A DNA stretch of 12,090 nt from Candidatus Faecivivens stercoripullorum (GCA_018715285.1 DVLW01000236.1:1-12090), one strand, 5' to 3'; positions 1 to 7,202 are shown, numbered from the stretch's first letter. Numbers and translations: made by a program. Notes: generated from the sequence alone by a model not told the origin.

Positions 1-14
1 AAAGAAATCTTTTG

Positions 15-23
15 TGTTATAAT
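15..23 (+). promoter_or_regulatory. Extended -10 promoter for the BTAD regulator gene
   Basis: TG at 15-16 followed after one base by a perfect TATAAT at 18-23 forms an extended -10 element, which can work with a poor -35. The -35 would fall at or beyond the left window edge and cannot be judged. The 5' leader to the ATG at 88 would be roughly 55-60 nt and is AT-rich. Confidence 0.65.
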
Positions 24-40
24 TAATTTAAAGAGAAAAT

Positions 41-58
41 AACTGTTTTTATACAGTT
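41..58 (+). repeat. 6-bp inverted repeat in the regulator's leader
   Basis: AACTGT (41-46) and ACAGTT (53-58) are perfect inverted arms around a 6-nt spacer. The element lies about 18 bp downstream of the -10 hexamer and before the ribosome site AGGAAGG (76-82). It could be an autoregulatory operator or a weak mRNA hairpin; the sequence alone does not decide. Confidence 0.4.
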
Positions 59-87
59 GAAATTTTGTTAGGGAAAGGAAGGTTCGC

Positions 88-1335
88 ATGGAACAGATCA
101 GAATTCAAACTTTTGGAAAGTTTGAAATTACCTACGATGGGGAAGTGTACTGCCTTGAAAAAAGCCAGTCGACAAAAACTGCGCACCTTTTGCAGTATTT
201 GACCGTGCATCAGGGAAAATCCTTTGAAAAAAGCGCACTGGTCGATATCCTGTATGATGAAGGCGAGGTCAGCGATCCACTGAACAATCTGAAGGTTAAT
301 ATCTTCCGCCTGCGGCAGATGCTGGAGAAATCCGGGTTGCCCGGGAATAAGTTTATCCTGCACCGGAAGGGCTGCTACAGCTGGAATACGGAGGTTGCAC
401 TTGAACTGGATGTGGATGAGTTCCGCCGTCTGCTGGACCATGCGGCGCGGACAGACCTGCCGCGTGAGGACCGTATCGCTCTGATGACTGCCGCGCTGGA
501 TCTGTATCAGGGAGAATTTCTGCCCGGACTCCGGGGAGAAAAATGGGTCGAGGTAATCGACACGGATTGCAGACAGCGGTATCTGGACGCGGTTGAATTT
601 GTTGACAGCTTTTGCTGCGAAACAGATAACTATCAGCTGGAAGATCAGGTGCTGAATAAGGCTGCAAAGTTTTTCCCGTATGAAGAAAAAATCCGTGCAA
701 TGCAGCTGAAGAGCCTGATTAACCGCAAGATGTACCGGGAAGCGATGGCTTTGTATGAATCCGTCACTACCCGGATGATGGATGATCTGGGAATCGTGCC
801 GTCTGATGAACTGTCCAGACTGCATCAGATTCTGGTCGGAGAAATTGATATGCCGATCACCAATTTCTCGGATATCCGTGCGGATATGGAAGATCATGAC
901 GCAAGTGCCGGTGCGTATAATTGCAGCTATGTTGCGTTTATTGATACGGCCCGCCTGATTTCACGGTATGTACAGCGTAATGGACAGTCTGCTTTTCTGG
1001 CACTGTGTACGCTGGTTGATTCGCATGGGGCGCCGCTGTCGGCCGGCGGCAGGCTTCAGGATGCTGCCGCTGCGGCCAATCGTGCGGTCAAGGAATCTTT
1101 GCGGCGGGGAGATTTGTATACCCGCTATGGACCGTGTCAGTTTTTGATGCTGCTGATTGGGATCAACCGTGAGAACTGCCAGATTGTGGCCAAGCGGATT
1201 GAAGACAAATTCTCCAGAAATCCCGCATCCCGCGGTGTATATTTCCACTGGGAATTTGAGTCAACCGCTACGCTGATTCCCGATGAAAGCGCGTACGGCG
1301 AAGATAAACGTGCAGCTGCTCAGCCAGAAAATTAA
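88..1335 (+). CDS. SARP/BTAD-family transcriptional regulator with GGDEF-like C-terminal domain
   Basis: A probable DNA-binding activator of 415 residues. Residues 1-100 resemble the OmpR-type winged helix of SARP/AfsR regulators (opening IRIQTFGKFEI; NLKVNIFRLRQML near 70-85). Residues 105-253 resemble the helical bacterial transcriptional activator (BTAD) domain, with LDLYQGEFLPGL and ALYESVTTRMMDDLGIVPS. Residues from about 278 to 395 look like a degenerate GGDEF domain: the stretch around LRRGDLYTRYGPCQF fits the usual R-Y-G-G-D-E-F segment, with GPCQF (348-352) replacing the catalytic signature, so diguanylate cyclase activity is unlikely. The start is supported by AGGAAGG at 76-82. No ATPase or TPR region of large SARPs is present. 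The gene converges on mazF, with stop codons overlapping by 4 bp. Its target is unknown. The BTAD call is firm; the GGDEF relationship is inferred from pattern. Confidence 0.85.
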   Translation: MEQIRIQTFGKFEITYDGEVYCLEKSQSTKTAHLLQYLTVHQGKSFEKSALVDILYDEGEVSDPLNNLKVNIFRLRQMLEKSGLPGNKFILHRKGCYSWNTEVALELDVDEFRRLLDHAARTDLPREDRIALMTAALDLYQGEFLPGLRGEKWVEVIDTDCRQRYLDAVEFVDSFCCETDNYQLEDQVLNKAAKFFPYEEKIRAMQLKSLINRKMYREAMALYESVTTRMMDDLGIVPSDELSRLHQILVGEIDMPITNFSDIRADMEDHDASAGAYNCSYVAFIDTARLISRYVQRNGQSAFLALCTLVDSHGAPLSAGGRLQDAAAAANRAVKESLRRGDLYTRYGPCQFLMLLIGINRENCQIVAKRIEDKFSRNPASRGVYFHWEFESTATLIPDESAYGEDKRAAAQPEN

Positions 1336-1712
1336 GTGATATTGCGTCGGTCAGCCAGACCAAAACTGATGGAAAGAGCACTGTTGATGCTGTTCATGGT
1401 TTCGGGAGTAATTTCGCCCATTCTTTCCCGGAGACGTTTTTTGTCAATGGTACGTACCTGTTCAAGCAGGACGGTGGAATCTTTCTGTAGCCCACAGCTC
1501 TGGGCGGAAAGTTCGATATGAGTGGGCAGTTTTGCTTTATCCCGCTGGCTGGTGATGGCAGCTGCAATAACGGTAGGGCTGTACCGGTTACCGACGTCAT
1601 TCTGGATGATGAGAACCGGCCGGATACCGCCCTGTTCAGAGCCGACGACCGGGGAAAGATCCGCGTAATAAATTTCACCCCGTTTAACGGGGGAGTTGGA
1701 ATGATTTGACAC
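1332..1712 (-). CDS. mazF: MazF/PemK (EndoA-type) mRNA interferase toxin
   Basis: A 126-residue protein closely resembling Bacillus EndoA/NdoA, a ribosome-independent RNase that cleaves single-stranded mRNA at short motifs. Visible motifs are VKRGEIYYADLSPVVGSEQ, GGIRPVLIIQNDVGNR, AAITSQ, KLPTHIEL and LLEQVRTIDKKRL. Arg31 and Thr54 line up with the catalytic Arg25 and Thr48 of the Bacillus enzyme, so it is probably active. The start is a GTG at 1710-1712, supported by AGGAG (plus-strand 1721-1725, 8-nt spacing). EndoA is normally encoded just after its ribbon-helix-helix antitoxin; here the 153 bp upstream hold no convincing antitoxin and then the divergent trmL begins. The stop overlaps the convergent BTAD gene's stop, with no terminator between them. 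Confidence 0.93.
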   Translation of the reverse strand: MSNHSNSPVKRGEIYYADLSPVVGSEQGGIRPVLIIQNDVGNRYSPTVIAAAITSQRDKAKLPTHIELSAQSCGLQKDSTVLLEQVRTIDKKRLRERMGEITPETMNSINSALSISFGLADRRNIT

Positions 1713-1754
1713 GCTTACCGCTCCTTTCTTTTTGTCATGCGTGTGATCGGGGGC

Positions 1755-1799
1755 TGAAATGCCTTCCGGTTTTAGTATGCACGCCGGCGGCGGATTTCA
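1755..1799. repeat. Imperfect inverted repeat in the mazF/trmL divergent region
   Basis: TGAAAT (1755-1760) pairs with ATTTCA (1794-1799) and CCGG (1766-1769) with CCGG (1784-1787), leaving internal GCC/GGC pairing possible. It lies in the 153-bp intergenic region between divergent mazF and trmL. It may be a regulatory site for either gene. No good -35/-10 pair was found for mazF; for trmL only a weak -10-like CATAAT (1826-1831) is seen. Confidence 0.25.
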
Positions 1800-1865
1800 T
1801 GCACCTGTGAGTGAAAGCTGTATGACATAATATGTAGCCCGGGCTTCGGGCGATAGGGCGGAAAG

Positions 1866-2387
1866 ATGGAAGGCAGGCAAAAAAACTTGAAATTGAACAT
1901 CGTACTGGTCGAGCCGCAGATTCCACAGAATACCGGGAACATTTCCCGGACCTGCGCTGTGACCGGAGCGGTTCTGCATCTGGTGGGGCCGCTTGGCTTT
2001 ACAATTGATGACGCGCATTTAAAGCGTGCCGGTCTGGATTACTGGGATAAACTGGATGTGCGCCGGTATGACGGACTGGAAGAGTTTTTCAGTAAAAATC
2101 CGAACGGGCCGTTTTTCTACTTTACCACCAAGGGACGGCATATTCATTCGGACGTCAGCTATCCTGACGGAGCCTATCTGGTTTTCGGAAGGGAAGACAG
2201 GGGACTGCCCGAAACGCTGCTCAAGGCAAATGAGCCGTCCTGTGTGCGGCTTCCGATGCGTCCGGCGCTGCGCAGCCTCAATCTGTCTAATACAGTTGCG
2301 ATTGCGGTTTATGAAGCGCTGCGGCAGTGGGGATATCCCGACATGGAGACGCAGGGACAGCTGCATGAGCTGCGGTGGGAAGACTGA
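1866..2387 (+). CDS. trmL: tRNA (cytidine/uridine-34-2'-O)-methyltransferase, SPOUT family
   Basis: TrmL uses S-adenosylmethionine to methylate the 2'-OH of the wobble base of tRNA-Leu species. It is a compact SPOUT (knotted) enzyme without an extra RNA-binding domain, which fits the 173 residues. The three family motifs are visible: NIVLVEPQIPQNTGNISRTC (11-30), LVFGREDRGLP (105-115) and RSLNLSNTVAIAVYEALRQ (136-154). The ATG at 1866 has a poor ribosome site (GGGCGG immediately upstream), and family members usually begin near residue 10, so a TTG start at 1887, preceded by GGAAGGCAGG, is possible. A small GC hairpin (GCCCG/CGGGC, about 1837-1851) lies just upstream. degV follows after 57 nt, probably co-transcribed. 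Confidence 0.92.
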   Translation: MEGRQKNLKLNIVLVEPQIPQNTGNISRTCAVTGAVLHLVGPLGFTIDDAHLKRAGLDYWDKLDVRRYDGLEEFFSKNPNGPFFYFTTKGRHIHSDVSYPDGAYLVFGREDRGLPETLLKANEPSCVRLPMRPALRSLNLSNTVAIAVYEALRQWGYPDMETQGQLHELRWED

Positions 2388-2395
2388 GAAATGGT

Positions 2396-2416
2396 TTTCC
2401 TGTACTGACATGGAAA
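2396..2416 (+). other. Small hairpin in the trmL-degV gap
   Basis: TTTCC (2396-2400) pairs with GGAAA (2412-2416), continued inward by TGT/ACA around an ACTG loop with a single bulged T. It is followed by an interrupted T-rich stretch (ATTATTTTG) just before the degV ribosome site. It is too weak to call a terminator; it might attenuate or stabilise the joint mRNA. Confidence 0.25.
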
Positions 2417-2444
2417 GATTATTTTGAAACGGAGGTTAATTCCG

Positions 2445-3311
2445 ATGAACCGTACTTTGATTGTAACAGATTCTGCCAGTGATGTTTTGCCGGAGCTGGA
2501 AACCCGGTATGGCATCCGTATCCTGCCGTTTTCGATTGTCGTCGATGGGCAGAGCTATGTAGAACGGCGGGATTTTACGCCGCCTGAGTTTTATCAGATG
2601 ATGCTGGGAGCACATGCTTTGCCGACCCATTCTCAGGTCACGCCGATGGAGTTTACGACTGTTTTTGAACAGGCGGAAGCAGACGGATATGGCAGTGTGA
2701 TTTATATCAGCATCAATTCCCATGGCTCCGGCACCTTTAACAGTGCATGTGTTGCCAGGGACAGTTATAAGGAAGATCACCCGGAGAGTGAGCTGAAGAT
2801 TTTCTGCGTGGACAGCCTTTCTTATTCGCTGGGCTATGGATATATGGTTGTCGAGGCAGCCAAAAAGGCGGAAAAAGGCGTTTCTCCTGAAGAAATTGTC
2901 AGCTTTTGCGAAGACTGGGCGAAAAAATCGACCATCTTTTTTACCCCGTTTTCACTGGAATATGTCCGTAAGAGCGGACGTGTCAGCTGTGCAGCTGCCT
3001 TTGTCGGCGGTTTGATGGGCCTGAAACCGGTTATTACCTGGGTGGACGGCGACTCCAAAACGCTGGCTAAACTGAGGGGCGAAAAACTGGTTGTTCCGAC
3101 GCTTGCAAAGATGGCGGCAGAGAAGATGGTGCCGAAAACGGATTACTGCGTAATCAGTGGACTGCGCCCTGAAATTGCCGACCAGCTGGCGGCGGAAATG
3201 GAAAAACTGGTGGGCTATCCGCCTGCCATGATTGCCAGTGCTGGCCCTGTTATCGCAATCAATGCCGGTCCTGACCTGGTGGCCGTCTGCATCCGCGATA
3301 AGACAAAATAA
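2445..3311 (+). CDS. DegV family fatty-acid-binding protein (FakB-like)
   Basis: DegV-family proteins bind a fatty acid in a buried cavity; characterised members (FakB) present it to the kinase FakA for phosphorylation and entry into phospholipid synthesis. This is a 288-residue protein of typical length. Visible landmarks are VTDSASDV near the N-terminus, PTHSQVTP (60-67), ISINSHGSGTFNSA (about 88-101, the family's S-GLSGT-like loop, here with His for the usual Leu) and LEYVRKSGRVS before the second half. The start at 2445 is chosen because GGAGG (2431-2435) lies 9 nt upstream; an in-frame TTG at 2424 would lie before that site. No fakA-like gene is nearby, so its role in fatty-acid use is inferred from the family only. 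It follows trmL. Confidence 0.9.
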   Translation: MNRTLIVTDSASDVLPELETRYGIRILPFSIVVDGQSYVERRDFTPPEFYQMMLGAHALPTHSQVTPMEFTTVFEQAEADGYGSVIYISINSHGSGTFNSACVARDSYKEDHPESELKIFCVDSLSYSLGYGYMVVEAAKKAEKGVSPEEIVSFCEDWAKKSTIFFTPFSLEYVRKSGRVSCAAAFVGGLMGLKPVITWVDGDSKTLAKLRGEKLVVPTLAKMAAEKMVPKTDYCVISGLRPEIADQLAAEMEKLVGYPPAMIASAGPVIAINAGPDLVAVCIRDKTK

Positions 3312-3333
3312 TCGGTTACGATTACCGGTTATT
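3307..3333 (+). other. 10-bp hairpin overlapping the degV stop codon
   Basis: The segment 3307-3316 pairs with 3324-3333 over 10 bp (one G-U) around a 7-nt loop. The degV TAA stop (3309-3311) is inside the 5' arm. There is no U-tract directly after it, so alone it is more likely a 3'-end stabiliser than a terminator. It abuts the next hairpin. Confidence 0.45.
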
Positions 3334-3365
3334 CCTGAAAATTGGAGAAATCCAAAGGAATTTTT
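3332..3365 (+). terminator. Candidate intrinsic terminator after degV
   Basis: TTCCT (3332-3336) pairs with AGGAA (3356-3360) and TTGGA (3342-3346) with TCCAA (3351-3355), closed by a GAAA tetraloop. A GAAAA bulge interrupts the left side. TTTTT (3361-3365) follows at once, as in rho-independent terminators. The stem is AT-rich and bulged, so efficiency is doubtful. It separates trmL-degV from the pgk promoter. Confidence 0.45.
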
Positions 3366-3370
3366 GCATA

Positions 3371-3399
3371 ACCTCTTGAAAAAATACCGAAAAAGAGGT
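3371..3399. promoter_or_regulatory. Inverted repeat overlapping the pgk promoter (candidate operator)
   Basis: ACCTCTT (3371-3377) and AAGAGGT (3393-3399) are a perfect 7-bp inverted repeat with a 15-bp spacer, so the arm centres lie 22 bp (about two helical turns) apart. The left arm overlaps the proposed -35 and the right arm reaches the first base of the -10. A bound dimer would cover the promoter. It does not match the CggR or Rex operator patterns as I know them; the regulator is unknown. Confidence 0.4.
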
Positions 3400-3404
3400 A
3401 AACT
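3376..3404 (+). promoter_or_regulatory. Candidate promoter of the pgk-tpiA-gpmI operon
   Basis: TTGAAA (3376-3381) and TAAACT (3399-3404) are separated by exactly 17 bp. The -35 matches TTGACA at 5 of 6 positions and the -10 matches TATAAT at 4 of 6. Transcription would begin near 3411, leaving a leader of about 60 nt before pgk. It is the best candidate in the 160-bp gap after degV. Confidence 0.5.
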
Positions 3405-3471
3405 ATCTATAGGTTGTTATTGATTAAACAATCGGTCCCTTTAAAATTTATTTTAGGAAGGAAGACTACCA

Positions 3472-4686
3472 ATGCCCTCTTACAACAAAGTAACGATCGA
3501 CGATATCAATGTCGCCGGCAAAAGAGTACTGGTTCGCTGCGACTTCAACGTGCCTCTGAAAAACGGCGTCATCACCGATGAAAACCGTATCAATGCTGCA
3601 CTGCCTACCATTCAGAAACTGATCAATGACGGTGGTAAGGTTATTCTCTGCTCTCACCTCGGCAAACCGAAAAATGGTCCGGAAGAGAAATTCTCTCTGG
3701 CTCCTGTCGCTGTCCGTCTGAGCGAGAAACTGGGCAAGCCCGTCGTTTTCGCTGCTGACCCTGAAGTCGTTGGCGAGAATGCCAAAAAGGCTGTTGCTGA
3801 GATGAAGGACGGAGACATTGTTCTTCTCGAAAATACCCGTTTCCGCAAGGAAGAAACCAAGAACCTCGAACCCTTCTCTTCTGAGCTGGCTTCGCTGTGC
3901 GACGTTTATGTCAACGACGCATTCGGTTCTGCTCACCGCGCTCATTGCTCGACCGCTGGTGTTACCGATCATGTTAAAGAAAACGCTGTCGGCTACCTGA
4001 TGGGCAAAGAACTGACCTATCTGGGCAATGCTGTCAACGATCCGGTTCGTCCTTTCGTCACCATCCTGGGCGGCGCTAAAGTTGCGGACAAGCTGAATGT
4101 TATCGAAAACCTGCTGCAGAAAGCTGACACTCTGATTATCGGCGGCGGTATGGCTTATACCTTCCTCAAGGCTCAGGGCGTTCCGGTTGGCAACTCTCTG
4201 GTTGACGATACCAAGCTGGATTACTGCAAAGATATGCTGGCTAAGGCTGAGGAAAAAGGCGTTAAGATCCTTCTGCCGGTTGACTCGGTTGCTGCTAAGT
4301 CTTTCCCCGATCCTATCGATGCTGAAATCGAGACCACCGTGTTCACCAAAGAAACCGGTATCCCGGATGGCTGGATGGGTCTGGACATCGGTCCTGCTAC
4401 CGCTGAAATGTACGCTGCTGAAGTTAAGTCCGCTAAGACTGTTGTCTGGAACGGACCGATGGGCGTATTTGAGAACCCCATTCTTGCAAAAGGCACCATC
4501 GCTGTTGCTAAGTCTCTGGCTGAGACCGACGCTACCACCATCATCGGCGGCGGCGACTCTGCTGCAGCTGTCAACACCCTGGGCTACGGTGACAAGATGA
4601 CCCACATCTCTACCGGCGGCGGCGCTTCTCTGGAATTCCTGGAAGGCAAAGTTCTCCCCGGTATCGCTTGCATCAACGACAAATAA
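3472..4686 (+). CDS. pgk: Phosphoglycerate kinase
   Basis: Cytosolic glycolytic enzyme that transfers the phosphate of 1,3-bisphosphoglycerate to ADP, giving ATP and 3-phosphoglycerate. At 404 residues it has normal bacterial length. Visible family segments in order: LVRCDFNVPL (20-29), SHLGKPK (61-67), LLENTRFRKEE (118-128), GGAKVADK (200-207), GGGMAYTFLKAQG (224-236), WNGPMGVFE (326-334), GGGDSAAA (359-366) and TGGGASLEFLEG (381-392), covering the substrate-binding N-domain and nucleotide-binding C-domain. AGGAAGGA (3455-3462) with 9-nt spacing supports the ATG. Codon use is visibly biased (many GCT, GTT, CTG, ACC; no TTA, CTA or TCA), unlike the regulators nearby, fitting high expression. 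First gene of the glycolytic cluster; gap is not upstream here. Confidence 0.98.
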   Translation: MPSYNKVTIDDINVAGKRVLVRCDFNVPLKNGVITDENRINAALPTIQKLINDGGKVILCSHLGKPKNGPEEKFSLAPVAVRLSEKLGKPVVFAADPEVVGENAKKAVAEMKDGDIVLLENTRFRKEETKNLEPFSSELASLCDVYVNDAFGSAHRAHCSTAGVTDHVKENAVGYLMGKELTYLGNAVNDPVRPFVTILGGAKVADKLNVIENLLQKADTLIIGGGMAYTFLKAQGVPVGNSLVDDTKLDYCKDMLAKAEEKGVKILLPVDSVAAKSFPDPIDAEIETTVFTKETGIPDGWMGLDIGPATAEMYAAEVKSAKTVVWNGPMGVFENPILAKGTIAVAKSLAETDATTIIGGGDSAAAVNTLGYGDKMTHISTGGGASLEFLEGKVLPGIACINDK

Positions 4687-4716
4687 TTGCATTTTTGCAG
4701 TTTGATTGACTGAAAC

Positions 4717-4760
4717 TGGGCTTCCGTCCGCCGGCATGGCTGGCGGAGGCCCATTCTTTT
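4717..4760 (+). terminator. Terminator-like hairpin between pgk and tpiA
   Basis: TGGGC (4717-4721) pairs with GCCCA (4749-4753), and TCCGCC (4727-4732) with GGCGGA (4742-4747), extended inward by GG/CT with one G-U pair; a few left-side bases bulge. TTCTTTT (4754-4760) follows. It sits just before the tpiA ribosome site, with no evident new promoter after it, so it probably allows partial read-through. Confidence 0.7.
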
Positions 4761-4789
4761 GAAAATAACATCATCAGGAGGTTATTCCC

Positions 4790-5560
4790 ATGAACAAGGC
4801 AGTAAGAAAAGCCGTAATCGCCGGCAACTGGAAAATGAACAAAACCCGTCCCGAAGCTAAAGAGCTGATCGAGGCAATCAAACCCCTGGTTGCAGACGCA
4901 GGCTGCGAAGTCATCTGCTGCGTACCTTTCACCAACCTGGAAACCGCTCTGGCAGCTACTGCCGGCAGCAATGTCAAAGTTGGCGCTGAAAACTGCCATT
5001 TTGAGAAATCCGGCGCGTTTACCGGTGAGATCTCTGCCGATATGCTGGCTGAGATGGGCGTTGAATATGTTGTTCTGGGCCATTCCGAAAGAAGACAGTA
5101 TTTCGGTGAGACCGATGAGACCGTTAACAAGAGACTGAAAGCTGCTCTGGCTGCTGGTCTGAAACCCATCCTCTGCGTTGGCGAAATGCTGGCTGACCGT
5201 GAAAACGGTATCACTGCTGAGCTGGTTGCTATGCAGACCAAGATTGCACTCAAAGGCGTTTCTGCTGATGAGATGAAGAATATCATCATCGCTTACGAGC
5301 CTGTATGGGCTATCGGTACCGGCAAGACTGCTACTGCTGAGCAGGCTAACGAGGTTTGCGCACTGATTCGTGCAACCCTGGCTTCTCTGTATGGCGAGGC
5401 TGTTGCTGAGGCTACCACCATTCAGTATGGTGGTTCCATGAACGCTAAGAATGCTGAAGAGCTGCTGGCACAGCCCGATGTCGACGGCGGCCTGATCGGC
5501 GGTGCTTCTCTGAAAGCTCCCGATTTTGCGACGATTGTAAAAGCTGCCACCAACGGCTGA
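4790..5560 (+). CDS. tpiA: Triosephosphate isomerase
   Basis: Interconverts dihydroxyacetone phosphate and glyceraldehyde 3-phosphate in the cytosol; a TIM-barrel enzyme of 256 residues, normal for the family. The catalytic set is intact: Lys15 in AGNWKMNKT, His98 in VVLGHSERR and Glu170 in AYEPVWAIGTGK (flexible loop 6). The phosphate-binding GGSMNAKNAEEL and the GLIGGASLK end are also present. An ideal AGGAGG (4776-4781) lies 8 nt before the ATG, so translation should be efficient. Codon use matches pgk. It lies 103 bp after pgk and 99 bp before gpmI, with a hairpin in each gap and no clear promoter in either. Confidence 0.98.
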   Translation: MNKAVRKAVIAGNWKMNKTRPEAKELIEAIKPLVADAGCEVICCVPFTNLETALAATAGSNVKVGAENCHFEKSGAFTGEISADMLAEMGVEYVVLGHSERRQYFGETDETVNKRLKAALAAGLKPILCVGEMLADRENGITAELVAMQTKIALKGVSADEMKNIIIAYEPVWAIGTGKTATAEQANEVCALIRATLASLYGEAVAEATTIQYGGSMNAKNAEELLAQPDVDGGLIGGASLKAPDFATIVKAATNG

Positions 5561-5574
5561 TTTTGTTTGTCGAA

Positions 5575-5612
5575 GGCGGGCGGCGCGGTAAATGCGCTGC
5601 CCGCCGGCTTTT
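5575..5612 (+). terminator. Strong hairpin/terminator between tpiA and gpmI
   Basis: A 12-bp GC-rich stem joins 5575-5586 (GGCGGGCGGCGC) and 5594-5605 (GCGCTGCCCGCC), with one G-U pair and a 7-nt loop. GGC and then TTTT (5609-5612) follow. The stem is strong but the U-tract is short and offset, so read-through into gpmI (ATG at 5660) is plausible. Confidence 0.75.
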
Positions 5613-5659
5613 GCTGTGCGATTTGCGATAACTAACCATTCCCGAAAGGATGAAACTTC

Positions 5660-7186
5660 ATGTCTAAAAAACCTGTTGCGCTGCTGATTATGGACGGTTT
5701 CGGCGAGAATACCTCTGATTTCGGCAATGCAATTGAAGCTGCAAAAACCCCTAACCTTGACCGTCTGTTTGCTACCTGCCCGCATACGCTGATCGGTGCT
5801 TCCGGACTGGATGTCGGTCTGCCGGATGGACAGATGGGCAACTCGGAGGTTGGACATACCAATATCGGTGCTGGCCGCGTTGTTTATCAGATGCTGGTCA
5901 AGATCACCAAGGATATCGCTGACGGTGAATTCTTCAAAAAACCTGCTCTGGTTCATTCGATGGAGAATGCGCGTGACAACGGCACCGCACTTCACCTGAT
6001 GGGCCTGCTTTCTCCCGGCGGCGTTCATTCTCATCAGGAGCACCTGTATGGTCTGCTTCAGATGGCTAAGAACTATGGCCTTGAGAAGGTTTATGTACAC
6101 GCATTCCTCGACGGTCGTGACGTTCCGCCGTCTTCTGCTGCTGAATATATGCGCGAGCTGGTCGAAAAGATGAAAGAGATCGGCGTCGGCAGTGTTGCAA
6201 CCGTTTCCGGCCGTTACTACGCAATGGACCGTGACAATGCATGGGATCGTGTCGAGAAGGCATATGACGCAATGGTCATGGGTGAAGGCGTTCAGGCTGA
6301 ATGCCCGGTTGCAGCAATCGAAGACAGCTATAAAAACGGTGTCACCGATGAGTTCATGCTCCCGACTGTTGTTGACAAGAACGGCATGATCGGTGAAAAC
6401 GATTCTGTTATCTTCTTCAACTTCCGTCCTGACCGTGCACGCCAGATTACCCGTGCGTTTGTTGATCCTGAATTTACCGGATTTGAACGCAAGAAGGGCT
6501 TTTTCCATGTACACTTTGTCTGCATGGCTCAGTATGACGCAACCATGCCTGGTGTTGAGGTCGCTTATCCGCCTGAGGCACTGACCATGACTTACGGCGA
6601 ATATATCGCTTCCAAGGGTATGACCCAGCTGCGTATCGCTGAAACCCAGAAATATGCACATGTTACCTTCTTCTTCAATGGCGGCGAGGAAAAGACCTTC
6701 CCCGGTGAGGACCGTATTCTGGTTCCTTCTCCCGATGTTCCCACCTTCGACCTCAAGCCGGAGATGAGCGCATATGAGGTTACCGACAAGGTCGTTGAGG
6801 CAATTGAAGCTGATAAATATGATACCATCATCCTCAACTGGGCAAACTGCGATATGGTCGGCCATACTGGTATTTTTGATGCTGCTGTCAAGGCTGTTGA
6901 GGCTGTTGATACCTGCGTCGGACGTACCGTCGATGCAATCCTTGCTAAGGGCGGCGCTGTCCTGATTACCGCTGACCATGGTAACGCTGAAAAGATGTAT
7001 GAGCCGGACGGTTCTCCTTTCACCGCTCATACTACCAACCCTGTTCCGCTGATTGTAGTCGGCTGTGACGACTGCAAGGGACTGAAGGAAGGCGGCCGTC
7101 TGGCTGACCTGGCTCCGACGATGCTGGACATCCTCGGACTGGAACAGCCGAAAGAAATGACTGGCCAGAGCCTGATTATCCGATAA
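5660..7186 (+). CDS. gpmI: 2,3-bisphosphoglycerate-independent phosphoglycerate mutase
   Basis: Interconverts 3- and 2-phosphoglycerate without a bisphosphoglycerate cofactor, using two Mn ions and a phosphoserine intermediate; alkaline-phosphatase superfamily. At 508 residues it is full length. Asp12 (LLIMDGFGEN) and the nucleophile Ser62 (MGNSEVGHTNIG) sit at exactly the positions known in the Geobacillus enzyme. DGRD (151-154), NFRPDRARQ and ADHGNAEKM (Asp439-His440) supply further substrate and metal ligands. AAAGGA (5645-5650) lies 9 nt before the ATG. Codon bias resembles pgk and tpiA. It ends the cluster and is followed by a terminator; enolase does not follow. Mn dependence and pH-sensitive activity are known for the family, not shown here. 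Confidence 0.98.
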   Translation: MSKKPVALLIMDGFGENTSDFGNAIEAAKTPNLDRLFATCPHTLIGASGLDVGLPDGQMGNSEVGHTNIGAGRVVYQMLVKITKDIADGEFFKKPALVHSMENARDNGTALHLMGLLSPGGVHSHQEHLYGLLQMAKNYGLEKVYVHAFLDGRDVPPSSAAEYMRELVEKMKEIGVGSVATVSGRYYAMDRDNAWDRVEKAYDAMVMGEGVQAECPVAAIEDSYKNGVTDEFMLPTVVDKNGMIGENDSVIFFNFRPDRARQITRAFVDPEFTGFERKKGFFHVHFVCMAQYDATMPGVEVAYPPEALTMTYGEYIASKGMTQLRIAETQKYAHVTFFFNGGEEKTFPGEDRILVPSPDVPTFDLKPEMSAYEVTDKVVEAIEADKYDTIILNWANCDMVGHTGIFDAAVKAVEAVDTCVGRTVDAILAKGGAVLITADHGNAEKMYEPDGSPFTAHTTNPVPLIVVGCDDCKGLKEGGRLADLAPTMLDILGLEQPKEMTGQSLIIR

Positions 7187-7202
7187 GACTTTTGTGTATA
7201 AG

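Noticed and set aside
49..897. 282-codon minus-strand frame opposite the BTAD gene
   Set aside because: Shadow of a recognisable regulator; no motif or ribosome site supports it.
1735..1926. 63-codon minus-strand frame upstream of mazF as an antitoxin
   Set aside because: It overlaps the start of trmL, its sequence has no ribbon-helix-helix pattern, and it lacks a good ribosome site.
3466..4737. 423-codon minus-strand frame opposite pgk
   Set aside because: Same codon-bias artefact, opposite an unmistakable pgk.
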